Position numbers and translations under genes: made by a program
The notes under the pieces: generated by a model
Told to the model about the DNA's origin: nothing
The model's input: only the letters and a program-made list of their open reading frames with translations
Database searches by the model: none
Assembly (NCBI GenBank): GCA_015179025.1
Contig: WHUX01000350.1
Location: 1-40,088, forward strand
Direction of reading: 5' to 3'
From: Terfezia claveryi
Taxonomy: Eukaryota > Ascomycota > Pezizomycetes > Pezizales > Pezizaceae
Length of the DNA stretch: 40,088 nt
In this document: positions 1-11,128 of the stretch, piece after piece
Layout of the letters: every line of letters starts with the position of its first letter
How positions within the stretch are numbered: position 1 is the stretch's first letter

Positions 1-260
1 TCTGCAAGTACACTCCCGAGATGTTCTCTATCAATATGCACAGACATAACTAGGAATGTGGACTTGCCAGATAACCAGCAGACTCTATGTGGAGGCATTG
101 CTAATTGCTCTTAGGACTCCGCAAGTGCACTCCCGAGATATCCCCTCTCAATATGCACAGATATAGTTAGGTATATGGACTTGCTAGCAAATCTTGGACT
201 TCGTGGGACTGCCTAGCTAATTGCTCTACTACTAGGGGTTACTCGTGGCAGTGGATAACT
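1..260. repeat. Tandem array, unit about 118 bp, mildly decayed copy
   Basis: Two consecutive units start with TGCAAGTACACTCCCGAG near position 3 and CGCAAGTGCACTCCCGAG near position 121, and each ends in a TAATTGCTCTTAGGACTCC-like segment. The same unit, in far more AT-rich form, makes up the outer parts of both arms of the palindrome at 20161-25425. The end of this array (about 205-260) also matches the reverse complement of 20163-20230, so the resemblance extends past the unit itself. This copy keeps CpG-containing words that are lost in the other two. The array probably continues left of the window. Confidence 0.75.
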
Positions 261-376
261 ATATCAACGAGGGCGGTTACTACTTTGGAGACTGCTGAGG
301 TCTGGAAAGGGCTGGATTGTGGGAGGCATATGTGCAGGACAGAGTCCTAGTGGGATCTATGATAGAATAGTTTGGG
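261..376. other. Non-coding flank, no gene seen
   Basis: I see no coding potential or recognisable element here. After removal of element 1 this stretch is continuous with 9599 onward, so it is the left half of the element 1 target site. Confidence 0.5.
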
Positions 377-381
377 GGAAG
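377..381. repeat. Target site duplication, left copy (GGAAG)
   Basis: GGAAG directly precedes the TGTCACGGGG start of the 5' LTR and recurs at 9594-9598 directly after the CA end of the 3' LTR. A perfect 5-bp duplication is what Ty3/Gypsy integrase produces, and it shows that both LTRs belong to one insertion. Confidence 0.9.
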
Positions 382-1846
382 TGTCACGGGGTGACATCCA
401 GCCCTACCAAAGGTACTTGGGCCCTCATAGAACGACCCTAGAATCTATACGGACTCTAAGTACACTCTTAGCAGTGTGGTGCAAATGTTTCTAATACTTA
501 TCTATAAGTGTTAAGTATATGAAACGGGTATGAACCTCGGAGTAGTTTATAATCATCCTAGATGGTTAAGACTCTTATGGAACGTCCAGAGACCCTTGAG
601 GGAGCTACAGTTCAAGTTTCATAAGAATCTGATTAACGGTTCAATAGTTATACTCAGATTAATATACTGACTATATGCATATATATGCTAGCTATATTAG
701 CTGTTACCCTGAAGTCTTGGCGTTACCCTGAAATACTCAAATATTGAATTATTACCCTGAACTGCAGGAAAATAATTCAGTAAAAATAAATAAAAAAATG
801 AAGCCATGAGGGCGCACTTTAGACCAAAGTGCGTCCGGTGACACTATAAAGGAGTGCGCCCAGGACAAAGGCCAAAAGTAGGGCCAAAACATAAAGTTCT
901 CCGAATTTAATGTTTCAAGGTTCTAACTAGCCTACCCTTCGTCCTGATTCCATTTGTGCAATCCTTTTTATGATCGGGTAAAACTCGTGGAGATATAAGA
1001 CTTTTAACATGGTCAATAAGTCCACGAGGAGGTTTACTTATTATTGGTAATAACTCCATGAATAATTTGGGTATCGAGATAAACTAAGATTCTATAATCT
1101 TCTATGCGTTGATACCTTTCCAATGGTAATCTACTTGTGACCCACGGTTCTCTATTCATAGAGTTATGTGCAGTTGAAAATTATTTTCAATGGACACTAG
1201 ACACTATTAAGTGAATATTGCCGGAAACATAATTAGATAACTTCGGATATTGTCGGATGGAATTCGATAGTATCGGGATTGGTAACGTATCTGAGATTGA
1301 ATTTAGTTGTCTCGGCTAAGAATTCTTTAATGGGATAAGCGAGCTATAAGCGAAGTACATATAACATGCAGACATGGGAATATCTCTATGTTCGGGTTAG
1401 CAACCTGTGACAACGAGTGCAGATAGCAACTGCATTAACAAAGGTGTGGATGGCATAACACTTAGGAAGAAATTCCAAGGTGACAGGTAGGCCCGCGTTT
1501 TATAAAATATTTTCATCATAAGAATATCTATGAACACCGCGGGATATAAATAGTGCAAGTAGTTCCGGTTGAATTCATTCTACCACCAGCGAGTATTCGA
1601 AAGCAAGAGCACCTTGAGTACACGAAGCCTACAAAGTTCTAAGTCTTGAGTTAACTTTACGTTCAAGCGACATAGGATTTATTTTGTATTGCGAAATAAG
1701 ATCCGTCGTGAGGGACTATAGTTGGATTGAACTTTACTGCTATAGGATTGATATTCTGTGTTGCGGAATAGATATCGTTGCGGCAGCAAATTACGGCCGT
1801 CCTAATAGTCGCAAGAGCGCTATCAGTCAATAGGGCCCCCGTGACA
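382..1846 (+). repeat. Element 1 5' LTR (1465 bp)
   Basis: It runs from TGTCACGGGG to CCCCCGTGACA, so its ends are a short inverted repeat finishing in TG..CA. It is clearly the same sequence as 8140-9593, with scattered substitutions and several one-base indels, often in short homopolymers. It carries a TATA box (1545-1552). It is unusually long and has no convincing ORF. Confidence 0.95.
1545..1552 (+). promoter_or_regulatory. TATA box of element 1 LTR
   Basis: TATAAATA is conserved at the equivalent place in the 3' LTR (9293-9300), in the solo LTR (16955-16962) and, inverted, in the decayed LTR (11423-11430). Conservation through otherwise drifting copies, about 300 bp before the LTR end, supports a core promoter that divides U3 from R. 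Confidence 0.65.
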
Positions 1847-1848
1847 TT

Positions 1849-1857
1849 ACTTTGTAG
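1849..1857 (+). other. Candidate self-primer binding site of element 1
   Basis: The 9-mer ACTTTGTAG begins 2 nt after the LTR end, where a primer binding site should lie. It does not start with TGG, as a tRNA-CCA-primed site would. Its exact complement CTACAAAGT occurs at 1630-1638, 85 bp past the TATA box, and is kept in the 3' LTR. This matches the self-priming arrangement known from Tf1 of fission yeast. It is an inference from the sequence alone. Confidence 0.5.
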
Positions 1858-1896
1858 CCAGTGATTCTCGTTATCATTTGCTAATATACTCTAATC

Positions 1897-3987
1897 ATGT
1901 CTAGTTCACAGACACCAAGAGGGCCTCGCCAGCTCTACCACCCCTAACATTCCCAGATGTCACACCCCGTGCCATCACCCAAAGACCACACAATCTTCCA
2001 TAGTCAGATACGATACGGAAGATGATCTCATTGACATCCCCATGGAGGATATTCTATCCCGAGGGATAGAATCCTCAAGACACCCCATATACTTTCCAGA
2101 TGAATTAACCACATTCCCACCTAGTTTATTAGAACGATTTGGACAACCTTCCCGAAGGCCTCCTCATCGAACAGCTAGTAATACATCATCACGACGTCCC
2201 ACCCAGCCACCACTACGTCCCATACGACCGTCTCGACCAAGTTTAAGCCAGGAAGAATACGACCAATTATTGGCTCGAATTGTTAGAGATGGATCTATCG
2301 AATTTAACCAGTAACGAGCAGAGATTGCAGACCTTACAAGAGGTCTAAATGCTCAAGCAAGCCTTCTAAAAGAAGCTCAGGACACACATAGGGTTATTTT
2401 CGAAGGAGCAATGGCTACATATGAAGACCTAAAGTTATTACGACAGCAGGTTACTGAGGAAGTAGCAGCATTAAAAGGTCAAACAGAGGGACAAGAGGAT
2501 GCAGTTAAACGTTTAACTGTATCTATTAGTGAGGCCTTAGAAAAACAATGGGAGGAACTAAGCAAGAAGCTTAAGCAGGACACGGAGGCAATAGTTGATG
2601 CGGCTAAAGTAGAGTTTGATGGTATCAAAGCAGATGTTGTCAAGCTCCATGAATGGACACAGAAGGCGATCAAGCAAGAGCAAGATGATCGTATTCGCAG
2701 TTGTGAGACTAATAAAGAATCCGTAGAAGAACTCTCTCATCGGATCCAGACTCATAAAAGGAAGCTCAAAGACCTACAAGAGCAACTACTAAGTCAATAA
2801 CGTCCACCGAAACGCACCCGATCAATTGATGATGATATTGAAGATTTCATCATACGTGGTACTTGGACTGGTCCAGTACCACCTCCTCCGCCTCCACCAT
2901 CACCTCCTCCACAAAAGAAAACTCGAGTTCTTTCTGAGAAGAAAGAACCTCGAAACCTTCCCCTACCTCTGAAGTTCGATGGAACTTCAAGCAAACTCAA
3001 GGAATTCCTAATGAAGGTAGACTACACCTTTGAACGTATGCCGCTGACATATTCTACACATAGCGAAAAAATCCTGTTCGTAGTGGATCTACTTACAGGA
3101 GGTGCAAGCACTTGGAATTATGCAAACCAACATAATCGTACACCAGACTCCTACTCCGGATGGGTTGAATGGGACACGTTTAATGTCTTTAAACGTGAAT
3201 TCATAAATGCACACCAAAACCAGCATGAGAAGCGGGATGCTAAGGTCTCCCTTCAGAAGGAGTTCCAGAAGAAAGGTGAGTTGATGAAAGATTTCATCGC
3301 TTGTGTCAGGGTTCATCAGTTGGTAGCGGAACTACTACGGGAACAGCTCTGGGAGTACCTGATTAGTGCAATTCAGCCTGAGACTCGAGCCCATATGGTC
3401 TGAGTCAGTACTGACAAAGACATTTTAGATAAGGTACCTGCTAGTACAGAAATGTGCTTCCAGGCTATCGCAAATGCTGGGTCTCAGGTTGAGTATAAGA
3501 AGGTTAGGGAGGCACATGCACAGAGCCAGTTCCGTCAAAAAGAACAGGCTGCTAGTGCGAAAAAGGAGGTACCCAATGCTCCCAAGACTGCCGAAAAGAA
3601 GTCCGAAAACCTCAAAGACTGAATTACTAAGCCAAAGCAAAAGGCAAAAACCAAGCCTGCTGCTAAGGCTAAGTCCAAATCCGATACCCCTTCCAAGAAA
3701 GCCAAAGAGCCTGGCCAAATAGCGTTACATATGCTATGAGACAGGCTTGGAAGAAGGACGGACAGTGCATCAAGTGTGGGGACAAAACTCACATGATGGG
3801 TGACTGTTCAATCGGTTGGAAGGTTACGGATGAAACAAAGGCAAAGGGAAAGGGTAAAGGAAAGGAGGAAGCTAAGAAAGTGGCAACAGTGTCTGCAGGA
3901 GCTGCTGTAGCAACGCCACTTGAGGTTCAGTTTGGGCATATTGTGAGTGAGGATGAGTTGGATTATGGGGAAAATTCGGACTGTTAG
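1897..3987 (+). pseudogene. Element 1 gag (capsid/nucleocapsid), disrupted
   Basis: Gag should form the cytoplasmic virus-like particle. The first plausible ATG is at 1897 (MSSSQTPRGP), but that frame stops after 16 codons and the main frame opens upstream of 2042. The frame 2042-3403 and beyond is readable through stops at 2312, 2798, 3401 and about 3620. In order it holds a Pro/Arg-rich segment, a Glu/Lys-rich probable coiled coil (2411-2797), a proline tract (about 2875-2910) and a capsid-like helical region (3011-3400). After a basic Lys/Ala linker the frame shifts near 3730. The next segment carries a CCHC zinc knuckle, CIKCGDKTHMMGDC (C-x2-C-x4-H-x4-C), starting near 3766. A TAG at 3985-3987 then separates it from the protease in the same frame. 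The damage is a mix of stops and indels. Confidence 0.8.
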
Positions 3988-6900
3988 GGATGCGGGCTAT
4001 CTAGTACGTCGGGTCGGATAGTCTCACAGGATTGGTTTTCTATTTGTATTATAAGGAATGGCATCTCTGTTGGCAGTTGGAAGGAGGAACATGAAGGGGA
4101 ACCTATGGATATTGACCCTGTTTTGATTAGTTCTGTTTCTCGTAATTTGTCTTCTTCTGCTATTTCTTCTCTTTCTTTATCAAATAAAAACGCAAAAAAA
4201 GGGACAAAAAGAAAAGCTGATGATGAGGTGGCTCCTCATATTGGCGCACTCGAAAAAAGACTACGAAAGGTGGCGGTGCCGGATATTTCATTGGATGGAA
4301 TTAAGAATCTCTCTTTGGCAGAAAAATCGGGTGCGAAGGTATTGAAGTGTGAAGGACTGAAATTTCTTATCTCTGTTAAGTTATCTTGGATGTACGAAGG
4401 AAATAAATGCGAAATTTCCATTAATACTTTGGTTGATACTGGCGCAGAAGCCACGATTTTTGATTCTTCTTTCGTTGAACAGATGATGCTGCCTTGGGTT
4501 AAGAGGGAGAAAAGACTGAGATTAGAGAGTGCCGACGGCTCGATTCTCAAGAGGTCTGGCACAGTGCAGGTTCAGAACCTGCAGATGGAGGTCCCAGATG
4601 CAAGATCGGGACGAAATAAAACTCTTGACCTGGTAACTGAGGTTGCGTGCCTCGAACCAGGTCTTCCACTCATTTTGGGGATGGATTGGATTAAAGCCAA
4701 TTGTGATAAGCTACGGGTCACACTCTTATGGACTCGAGCTAAAAAGAGCGTTGGAAATCGAGGAGGTTACTGATTTCACTGACTTTGACGAAGTACTTGC
4801 AGAGACTCAATATGTCGGATTAATTGAAATAGGGGAATGGGATTATCAGAAGTTCGCTAATGGAGACTTCGTAAGGTTATGAAAATAACAGTGACTGAAA
4901 ATATCCATGAACTTGCTGATCGATTGCCAACACAGTACAGGGATTTTGTAAAAATCTTTGGAAAGGAGTTGCAATCCCCCTTCCCACGCACGGTCCACAA
5001 GACATGACAATTGAGTTAGAAGAAGGAAAGAGTCCCCCGTCAGGAAAACTATACCCCTCTCCCCTGATGAATTGGAGCTTCTCAAAGAATACCTAGATAG
5101 ATGCTCCGAACCGGCAAGATAAACCGAGCAAAAGCAGTGCTGGCGCTCCTATATTCTTCGCCAAACAGCCAAATGGCAAGCTCAGAATAGTCGTAGACTA
5201 TAGAGGGCTCAATGCCATAACCAAAAAAGACAAGTATCCCCTACCACTTATGACTACCCTAATGGAACAAGTTGGTACTTCACAGGTTTTCTCCAAACTC
5301 GATCTCAAACTCGGGTTTAACCTACTCAGAATAGCAGCTGGAGACGAGTGGAAAACAGCATTCAAGACAAGATATGGCTTATACGAATATACGTTATGCC
5401 TTTTGGGCTAACTAATGCGCCATCTGTTTTCCAGCGACATGTTAACAATATTCTATCGGAACGAATTGACCGAGGAATAGTTGTATATATTGATGATATC
5501 CTCATTTATACCCAAACAGAGGAAGAACATGTCGAGCTCGTCCGTTGGGTGCTGCAGAAACTAACGGAGAATAACCTTTGTGTCAACATAGACAAGTGTA
5601 TCTTCCATGTCCCAGAAGTCGAATTCGTGGGATTTAAAGTAGGTACAAAGGGGATACAAATGGGGCAGAAGAAAGTCGAGAATATCCTCGCCTGGCAGGC
5701 TCCTCGGAACGTCAAAGAAGTGCAGAGGTTTATTGGTTTGCTAATTTCTATCGCCGGTTTATTCAAGGCTTTAGTAGTTTGGCTTTGCCGATTCAGACAT
5801 AACGCACAATGGAGTTCCTTGGAACTGGACACAGCAGTGTCAACAGGCCTTCGATGAGTTGAAATATAGGTTCACAACCGCTCCGATACTATGCCATTAT
5901 CACCCAGAATGACCAAAAATGATCGAGACAGACGCGTCTGATCTAGCAAAAGCTGGTATTCTATCCCAAAAAGAACCAGATGGTCGTTGGCACCCAGTAG
6001 CTACTACTCGAAACGCTTCATCCCAGCAGAGCTCAATTACGACGTCCATGACAAAGAAATGGTCATAATTGTCAATTGTTTCCAAGAATGGAGACATTTT
6101 CTCATGGGTGCCCCGAGGAGATAATTGTGTATACGGATCACAAGAACCTTGAGTACTTTAATTCCACAAAATACTCAATCGAAGGCAGGCCAGATGGGCG
6201 GAAATACTAAGCCAGTTCAATTTTAGAATCATCTACGCCCAGGTGATAAGAATGGCAAGGCAGATGCGCTTTCTCGTCAGGTTGATCCTGACCTCGAAGG
6301 AGGGGGAGAGAAGCAGGACCACACGATTCGGATGTTCAAGCCTGGTCAATTCCAACTGGGAACAAGTGAGGAGAGTCTAGTAACGCGCCGCATTATGGCA
6401 GTGAAGGCCTCACAAACAGAAGAATCAAGTTGGTCGAAGGAGATCCAAGAGGCTGGCCTCAAGGACGACAAGTGGTTAGGGATTCGGAAGCGTTGAAGTT
6501 TGGCAAGGAGTATCCTGGACTCGATCATTACGGTTTAGAAGATGACATGGTAACTATGAACGTCGCCTATATATACCTGACAATAACTCCCTTAAGTTGA
6601 AAGTGGCTTTCCAGTCACGATGCTAAAGTTGCAGGTCATTTCGGACGTGACAAAACCCTCGAGCTCATGAAACGAAATTACTACTGGCCTAACATGGAAG
6701 ACTGGGTACGAAACTACGTTCGCACATGCGATGCTTGCCAAAGAAACAAGACAGCAAGACACAAGAAATATGGCAAGCTCGTACCTCTTCCAATCCCCTA
6801 TAGGCCGTGGGAACACATTTCGATGGATTTCATCACTGATTTACCACCAGTCAAAGGGTACAATCAGATCTGGGTTATTGTTGATAGGTTTACTAAGATG

Positions 6901-7897
6901 TCGCATTTATTCCTTTAAAGAACCGGAAGGCAAAAGAGTTGGCTGGATATTTGTCAAGGAGGTTTGGAGGCTGCACGGATTACCAAAGAGGGTTGTTTCG
7001 GATCGGGATTCGGTTTTACAAGTTCGTTTTGGATGGAGGTAATGCGGTTATTAGGAGTTGAGTTGGATAAGTCCTCGGCATATCACCCCCAGACTGATGG
7101 TCAAACCGAACGAGTCAACCAGACCCTTGAGCATTATCTACGGACGTATTGCTGTTGGGATCAGGATGACTGGGTCGAGTTATTACCATTTGCCGAGTTC
7201 TGTTATAATAACACTGTCCACTCTAGTACTAAACTCACACCATTCTTTGCCGCATATGCTCAACACCCAGAAAATAATTTCCAGAACCCAACCGAAGCCT
7301 CAACTGAATCGAACAACCCTGAGGCAGTCAAGACAGTCGAAACCTTGGACGCAATGAGGGAGGCTATGAGGGAGAACATGAAGGCAGCGCAGGACCGGAT
7401 GTCCAAATATTACAATCTAAGGTAGCAGAGAAGGAACCGACATTCAAAGTGGGAGATTGGGTCATGGTCAACGCAAAGAACATCAAAACAAGGCGTCCGA
7501 CCAAGAAGCTTGACTACAAGTTATGAGGGAAGTTTAGAATCAAACGGCTTATAGGCACCTATGCCTATGAGTTAGAGCTTCCCCCAAGTACAGGCAAAAC
7601 TCACCCAGTTTTTCATATTAGTTTGTTGGAACCCTACCACCTTAATACGATTGCCGGCAGACGCTCACCAACACCCCCTCCAGTCGACCTCGAAGAATCG
7701 GAATACCAGGTGAAAAGGTTAGGACAAGTGAGCTCAGGAAGGGACGGGTTATGTATTTAGTCTCTTGGAAGGGTTACGGTCCTGATGACGACACATGGGA
7801 ACCATATGAGAACCTGAAGGATGGAGCAGCCGATTTAATTCGAAAATTCCATCTGGATAATCCTCGTAAGCCTCGGGACCCTGATGTTATCTTGTGA
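3988..7897 (+). pseudogene. Element 1 pol: protease, RT, RNase H, integrase, chromodomain; frameshifted
   Basis: It encodes the polyprotein for replication and integration. The frame of the gag end continues open past TAG 3985 into the protease, with active-site LVDTGAEA (Asp codon at 4435) and ILGMDW near 4674. After frame changes near 4700 and 4880 comes reverse transcriptase with MPFGLTNAPSVFQ and catalytic YIDD at 5486-5497. RNase H (ETDASD near 5925, TDHKNLEYF near 6133) is spread over several frames. Integrase follows, with a zinc-binding HDAKVAGHF...CDAC segment (about 6615-6740) and a DDE core: Asp in ISMDFI near 6826, Asp in VVSDRDS near 6990, Glu in DGQTERVNQ near 7105. A GPY/F-like region precedes the chromodomain (YLVSWKGYGPDDDTWEP, about 7749-7800), and the stop is at 7895. 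I infer at least eight frame changes or stops. All catalytic motifs remain visible. Confidence 0.88.
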
Positions 7898-8126
7898 GGA
7901 TTTTTCTTTTTTTCCTATTATTAGGCATTAGGTTTTTTGAATTATCTTTACGTTTTTGTTTTACCTGTATTTCTTATGCCATATTGTCCCAGGGGTGCAA
8001 AGAGACGTACGCAGCTATGTTTTGGCTGTTGTATATGAGGACTGGTCCTCAAGCCCCATCCATTGTTGTTAGTAGCAATAATGATTCTGTTGCATGATCA
8101 ATTAGGTTCTTGCGGACAAGAACCTT

Positions 8127-8139
8127 AAGGGGGAGGCAC
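8127..8139 (+). other. Polypurine tract of element 1
   Basis: The purine-rich AAGGGGGAGGCAC lies immediately before the 3' LTR, where the plus-strand primer is made. The preceding segment, 8103-8126, is also conserved in the inverted old copy (complement at 12632-12670). Confidence 0.8.
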
Positions 8140-9593
8140 TGTCACGGGGTGACATCCAGCCCTACCAAAGGTACTTGGCCCTTATAGAACGACCCTAGAA
8201 TCTATAGGACTCTAGGTACACTCTTAGCAGTGTGGTGCAAACGTTTCTAATACTTATCTATAAGAGTTAAGTATATGAAACGGGTATGAACCTCGGAGTG
8301 GTTTATAATCATCCTAGATGGTTAAGACCCTTATGGAACGTCCATAGACCCTTGAGGGAGCTACGGTTTAAGTTTCATAAGAATCCGATTAACGGTTCAA
8401 TAGTTATACTCAGATTAATATGCTGACTATATGCATATATATGCTAGCTATATTAGCTGTTACCCTGAAGTCTTGGCGTTACCCTGAATACTTGAATTAT
8501 TACCCTGAACTGCAGGAAAATAATTCGGTAAAAATAAATAAAAAAATGAAGCCAGAGGGCGCACTTTAGACCAAAGTGCGTCCGGTGACACTATAAGGGA
8601 GTGCGCCCAGGACAGAGGCCAAAGGTAGGGCCAAAACATAAAGTTCTCCGAATTTAATGTTTCAAGGTTCTATCTAGGCCTACTCTTCGTCCTGATTCCA
8701 TTTCTGCAATCCTTTTTATGATCGGAGTTAAACTCATGGAGATATAAGACTTTTAATATGGTCATATAGTCCACGAGGAGGTTTACTATTATTGGTAATA
8801 ACTCCATGAATAATTTGGGTATCGAGATAAACTAAGATTCTATAATCTTCTATGCGTTGATACCTTTCCAATGGTAATCTACTTGTGACCCACGGTTCTC
8901 TATTCATAGAGTTATGTGCAGTTGAAAATTATTTTCAATGGACACTAGACACTATTAAGTGAATATTGCCGGAAACATAATTAGATGCCTTCGGATATTG
9001 TCGGATGGTAATTCGATAGTATCGGGGATTGGTAACGTATCTGAATTGAATTTAGTTGTCTCGGATAAGAATTCTTTAATGGGATAAGCGAGCTATAAGC
9101 GAAGTACGTATAACATGCAGACATGGAATATCTCTACGTTCGGGTTAGTAACCTGTGACAACGAGTGCAGATAGCAACTGCATTAACAAAGGTGTGGATG
9201 GCATAACACTTAGGAAGAAATTCCAAGGTGACAGGTAGGCCCGCGTTTTATAAAATATTTTTATCATAAGAATATCTACAAACACCGCGGGATATAAATA
9301 GTGCAAGTAGTTCCGGTTGAATTCATTCTACCACCAGCGAGTATTCGAAAGCAAGAGCACCTTGAGTACACGAAGCCTACAAAGTTCTAAGTCTTGAGTT
9401 AACTTTACGTTCAAGCGACATAGGATTTATTTTGTGTTGCGAAATAAGATCCGTCGTGAGGACTATAGTTGGATTGAACTTTACTGCTATAGGATTGATA
9501 TTCTGTGTTGCGGAATAGATATCGTTGCGGCAGCAAATTACGGCCGTTCTAATAGTCGCAAGAGCACTATCAGTCAATAGGGCCCCCATGACA
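8140..9593 (+). repeat. Element 1 3' LTR (1454 bp)
   Basis: It is the partner of 382-1846, again TGTCACGGGG to CCCCCATGACA. The length difference comes from small indels. The TATA box (9293-9300) and the CTACAAAGT segment are conserved. Open reading frames inside it are short and low in quality. Confidence 0.95.
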
Positions 9594-9598
9594 GGAAG
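9594..9598. repeat. Target site duplication, right copy (GGAAG)
   Basis: It is identical to 377-381 and directly follows the 3' LTR. Confidence 0.9.
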
Positions 9599-10093
9599 TA
9601 CAAATATGGATCATCAGTATATATGGAAGCTCAAGTTCACCTAATGCATGCAATATATTGCTTATGCCTAGTTGCCTTTGCCTGACTGCCCCTCTCTGCC
9701 TGGCTGCGTTTGCCTGGCTGCTATTACCATTATTCTCCATGTGCACCAAGTAGAGTGGACATGTTGCCTGTCAAGTTGTTATACCAGGGTGCACACCTGC
9801 ATTACAGAGGCATACTGCCATCTTATAGCACCTGGATATTATATGACTATAGATTAGTGCCTAGAGGCAGATACAGTATATAGCTTGAGGGCATGGATAT
9901 ACAATATAGGGTGCCAGGGCGCTGTTGCACAATACTGAACTCTAGGGCACCAACCTTCTGAGTATAATGTCAAGGCGTAAATCGCATCAACAGGTAGCCA
10001 TTATAGCACATGGGGTGATCAGGCATCCAAGGGGTTGGTATAGTCCTTCAGGAGGCCTAGAGGGACGTTGAGGCGAAGAAAAATCTTTTGTAA
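9599..10093. other. Non-coding interval, no gene seen
   Basis: This is the right half of the element 1 target. It includes a short imperfect repeat of TGCCTGGCTG-like words (9660-9722). The longest frame (61 codons) has no recognisable domain. Its right edge is the breakpoint with the inverted element piece, at about 10093. Confidence 0.5.
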
Positions 10094-11128
10094 TGAGGAT
10101 ATTATCAATATATACAACTATTATTCAGTCAATTCATTCCTATAGAATATTGTTTATATGTCGCTAGAAAATAGATAGTGCATTAGTTAGCCTAATAGGC
10201 ATAACTATATATTCATATAGGCTCTATCATATCTTGAATGCTATTTTCTACTCATCTCCGGCTGCTATTTTCAGTAGGTTAAACCCGAGTTTGAGATCGA
10301 GTTTATAGAAAACCTGTTAATTACCAACTTGTTCCATTAGAGTAGTTATGAGTGGTAGAGGATACTTGTCTTTTTTGGTTATAGCATTGAGTCCTCTATA
10401 GTCTATAACTATTTTGAGCTTACTATTTGGCTGTTTGGTAAAGAATATAGGAGAACCAGTACTACTTTTTCTTGGTCTTATCTTGCTAGTGCATAGTATC
10501 TCATCTAGGTATTCTTTAAGAAGCTCCAATTCATCAGGAGAGAGGGGGTATAGTTTCCCTAATAGGGGACTCTTTCCTTTTTCTAACTCAATTGTTATTT
10601 CTTACAGACTATGTGTAGGAAAGGCAGATTACAACTTCTTTCTAAAGATTTTTACAAAATCCCTATACTGAGTTGGCAATCGATTAGTAAGTTCATAGAG
10701 ATTTTTAGTCACTATTATTTTCATAACCTTGCGAACGTCTCCATTAGTGAACTTCTGATAATTCTATTCCCCTATTTCAATTAATCTAATATATTGAGTC
10801 TCTATAAGTTGTTGGTCAAAGTCAGTAAAATCAGTAACCTCCTTAATTTTTAATACTCTTTTTAGTTTGAAGATATAAGGAGTGGTAACTCATAGCTTAT
10901 TACAATTGACTTTAATCCAATCCATCCCCAAAATTAGTGGTAGATCTGGTTTGAGGAATACAACTTCAGTTACTAGGTCCAGAGTTTTGTTTTGTCCTGA
11001 TCTTGTATCTGAAACCTCTATTTGTAGGTTCTGAACCTGTACTGTGCCAAACCTCTTAAGAATCGAGCTATTAGTGCTCTCTAGCCTCAGTCTTTTCTCC
11101 TCCTTAACTCAAGGCAGCATCATTTGTT
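10094..11128 (-). pseudogene. Inverted old fragment of element 1 family: protease to RT
   Basis: Read on the minus strand from 11128, the sequence aligns with element 1 from about its position 4483 (just after the protease active site) to about 5515 (just past the RT catalytic box). It has many C-to-T changes and stops. The second Asp of the YIDD box is changed, giving YIDN through a CpA-to-TpA type transition. Gag and the start of the protease are absent: this fragment abuts the LTR end at 11129 directly. It overlaps the RT segment in 15240-15797, so the two come from different element copies. Confidence 0.8.

Larger units (their letters stand above)
382..9593 (+). mobile_element. Element 1: full-length Ty3/Gypsy chromovirus, coding frames broken
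   Basis: This is a 9212-bp element bounded by two direct LTRs of about 1.46 kb and a perfect 5-bp target duplication. The internal order is leader, gag with a CCHC knuckle, retropepsin, reverse transcriptase, RNase H, integrase, chromodomain and polypurine tract. That order and the C-terminal chromodomain identify the chromovirus lineage of Ty3/Gypsy (Metaviridae). Gag and pol carry several stops and frame changes, so this copy is probably not autonomous, although many of the breaks are single-base indels. Other copies in the window are the inverted pieces at 10094-17281, the solo LTR at 15798-17257 and the truncated LTR at 17282-18430. Confidence 0.95.

Noticed and set aside
1847..1870. tRNA primer binding site after the element 1 LTR
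   Set aside because: No TGG at the expected start and no convincing tRNA 3' end complement; the self-primer explanation fits better.
3425..3792. Overlapping minus-strand ORFs rich in Leu/Phe
   Set aside because: They are antisense shadows of the Lys/Ala-rich linker of gag.
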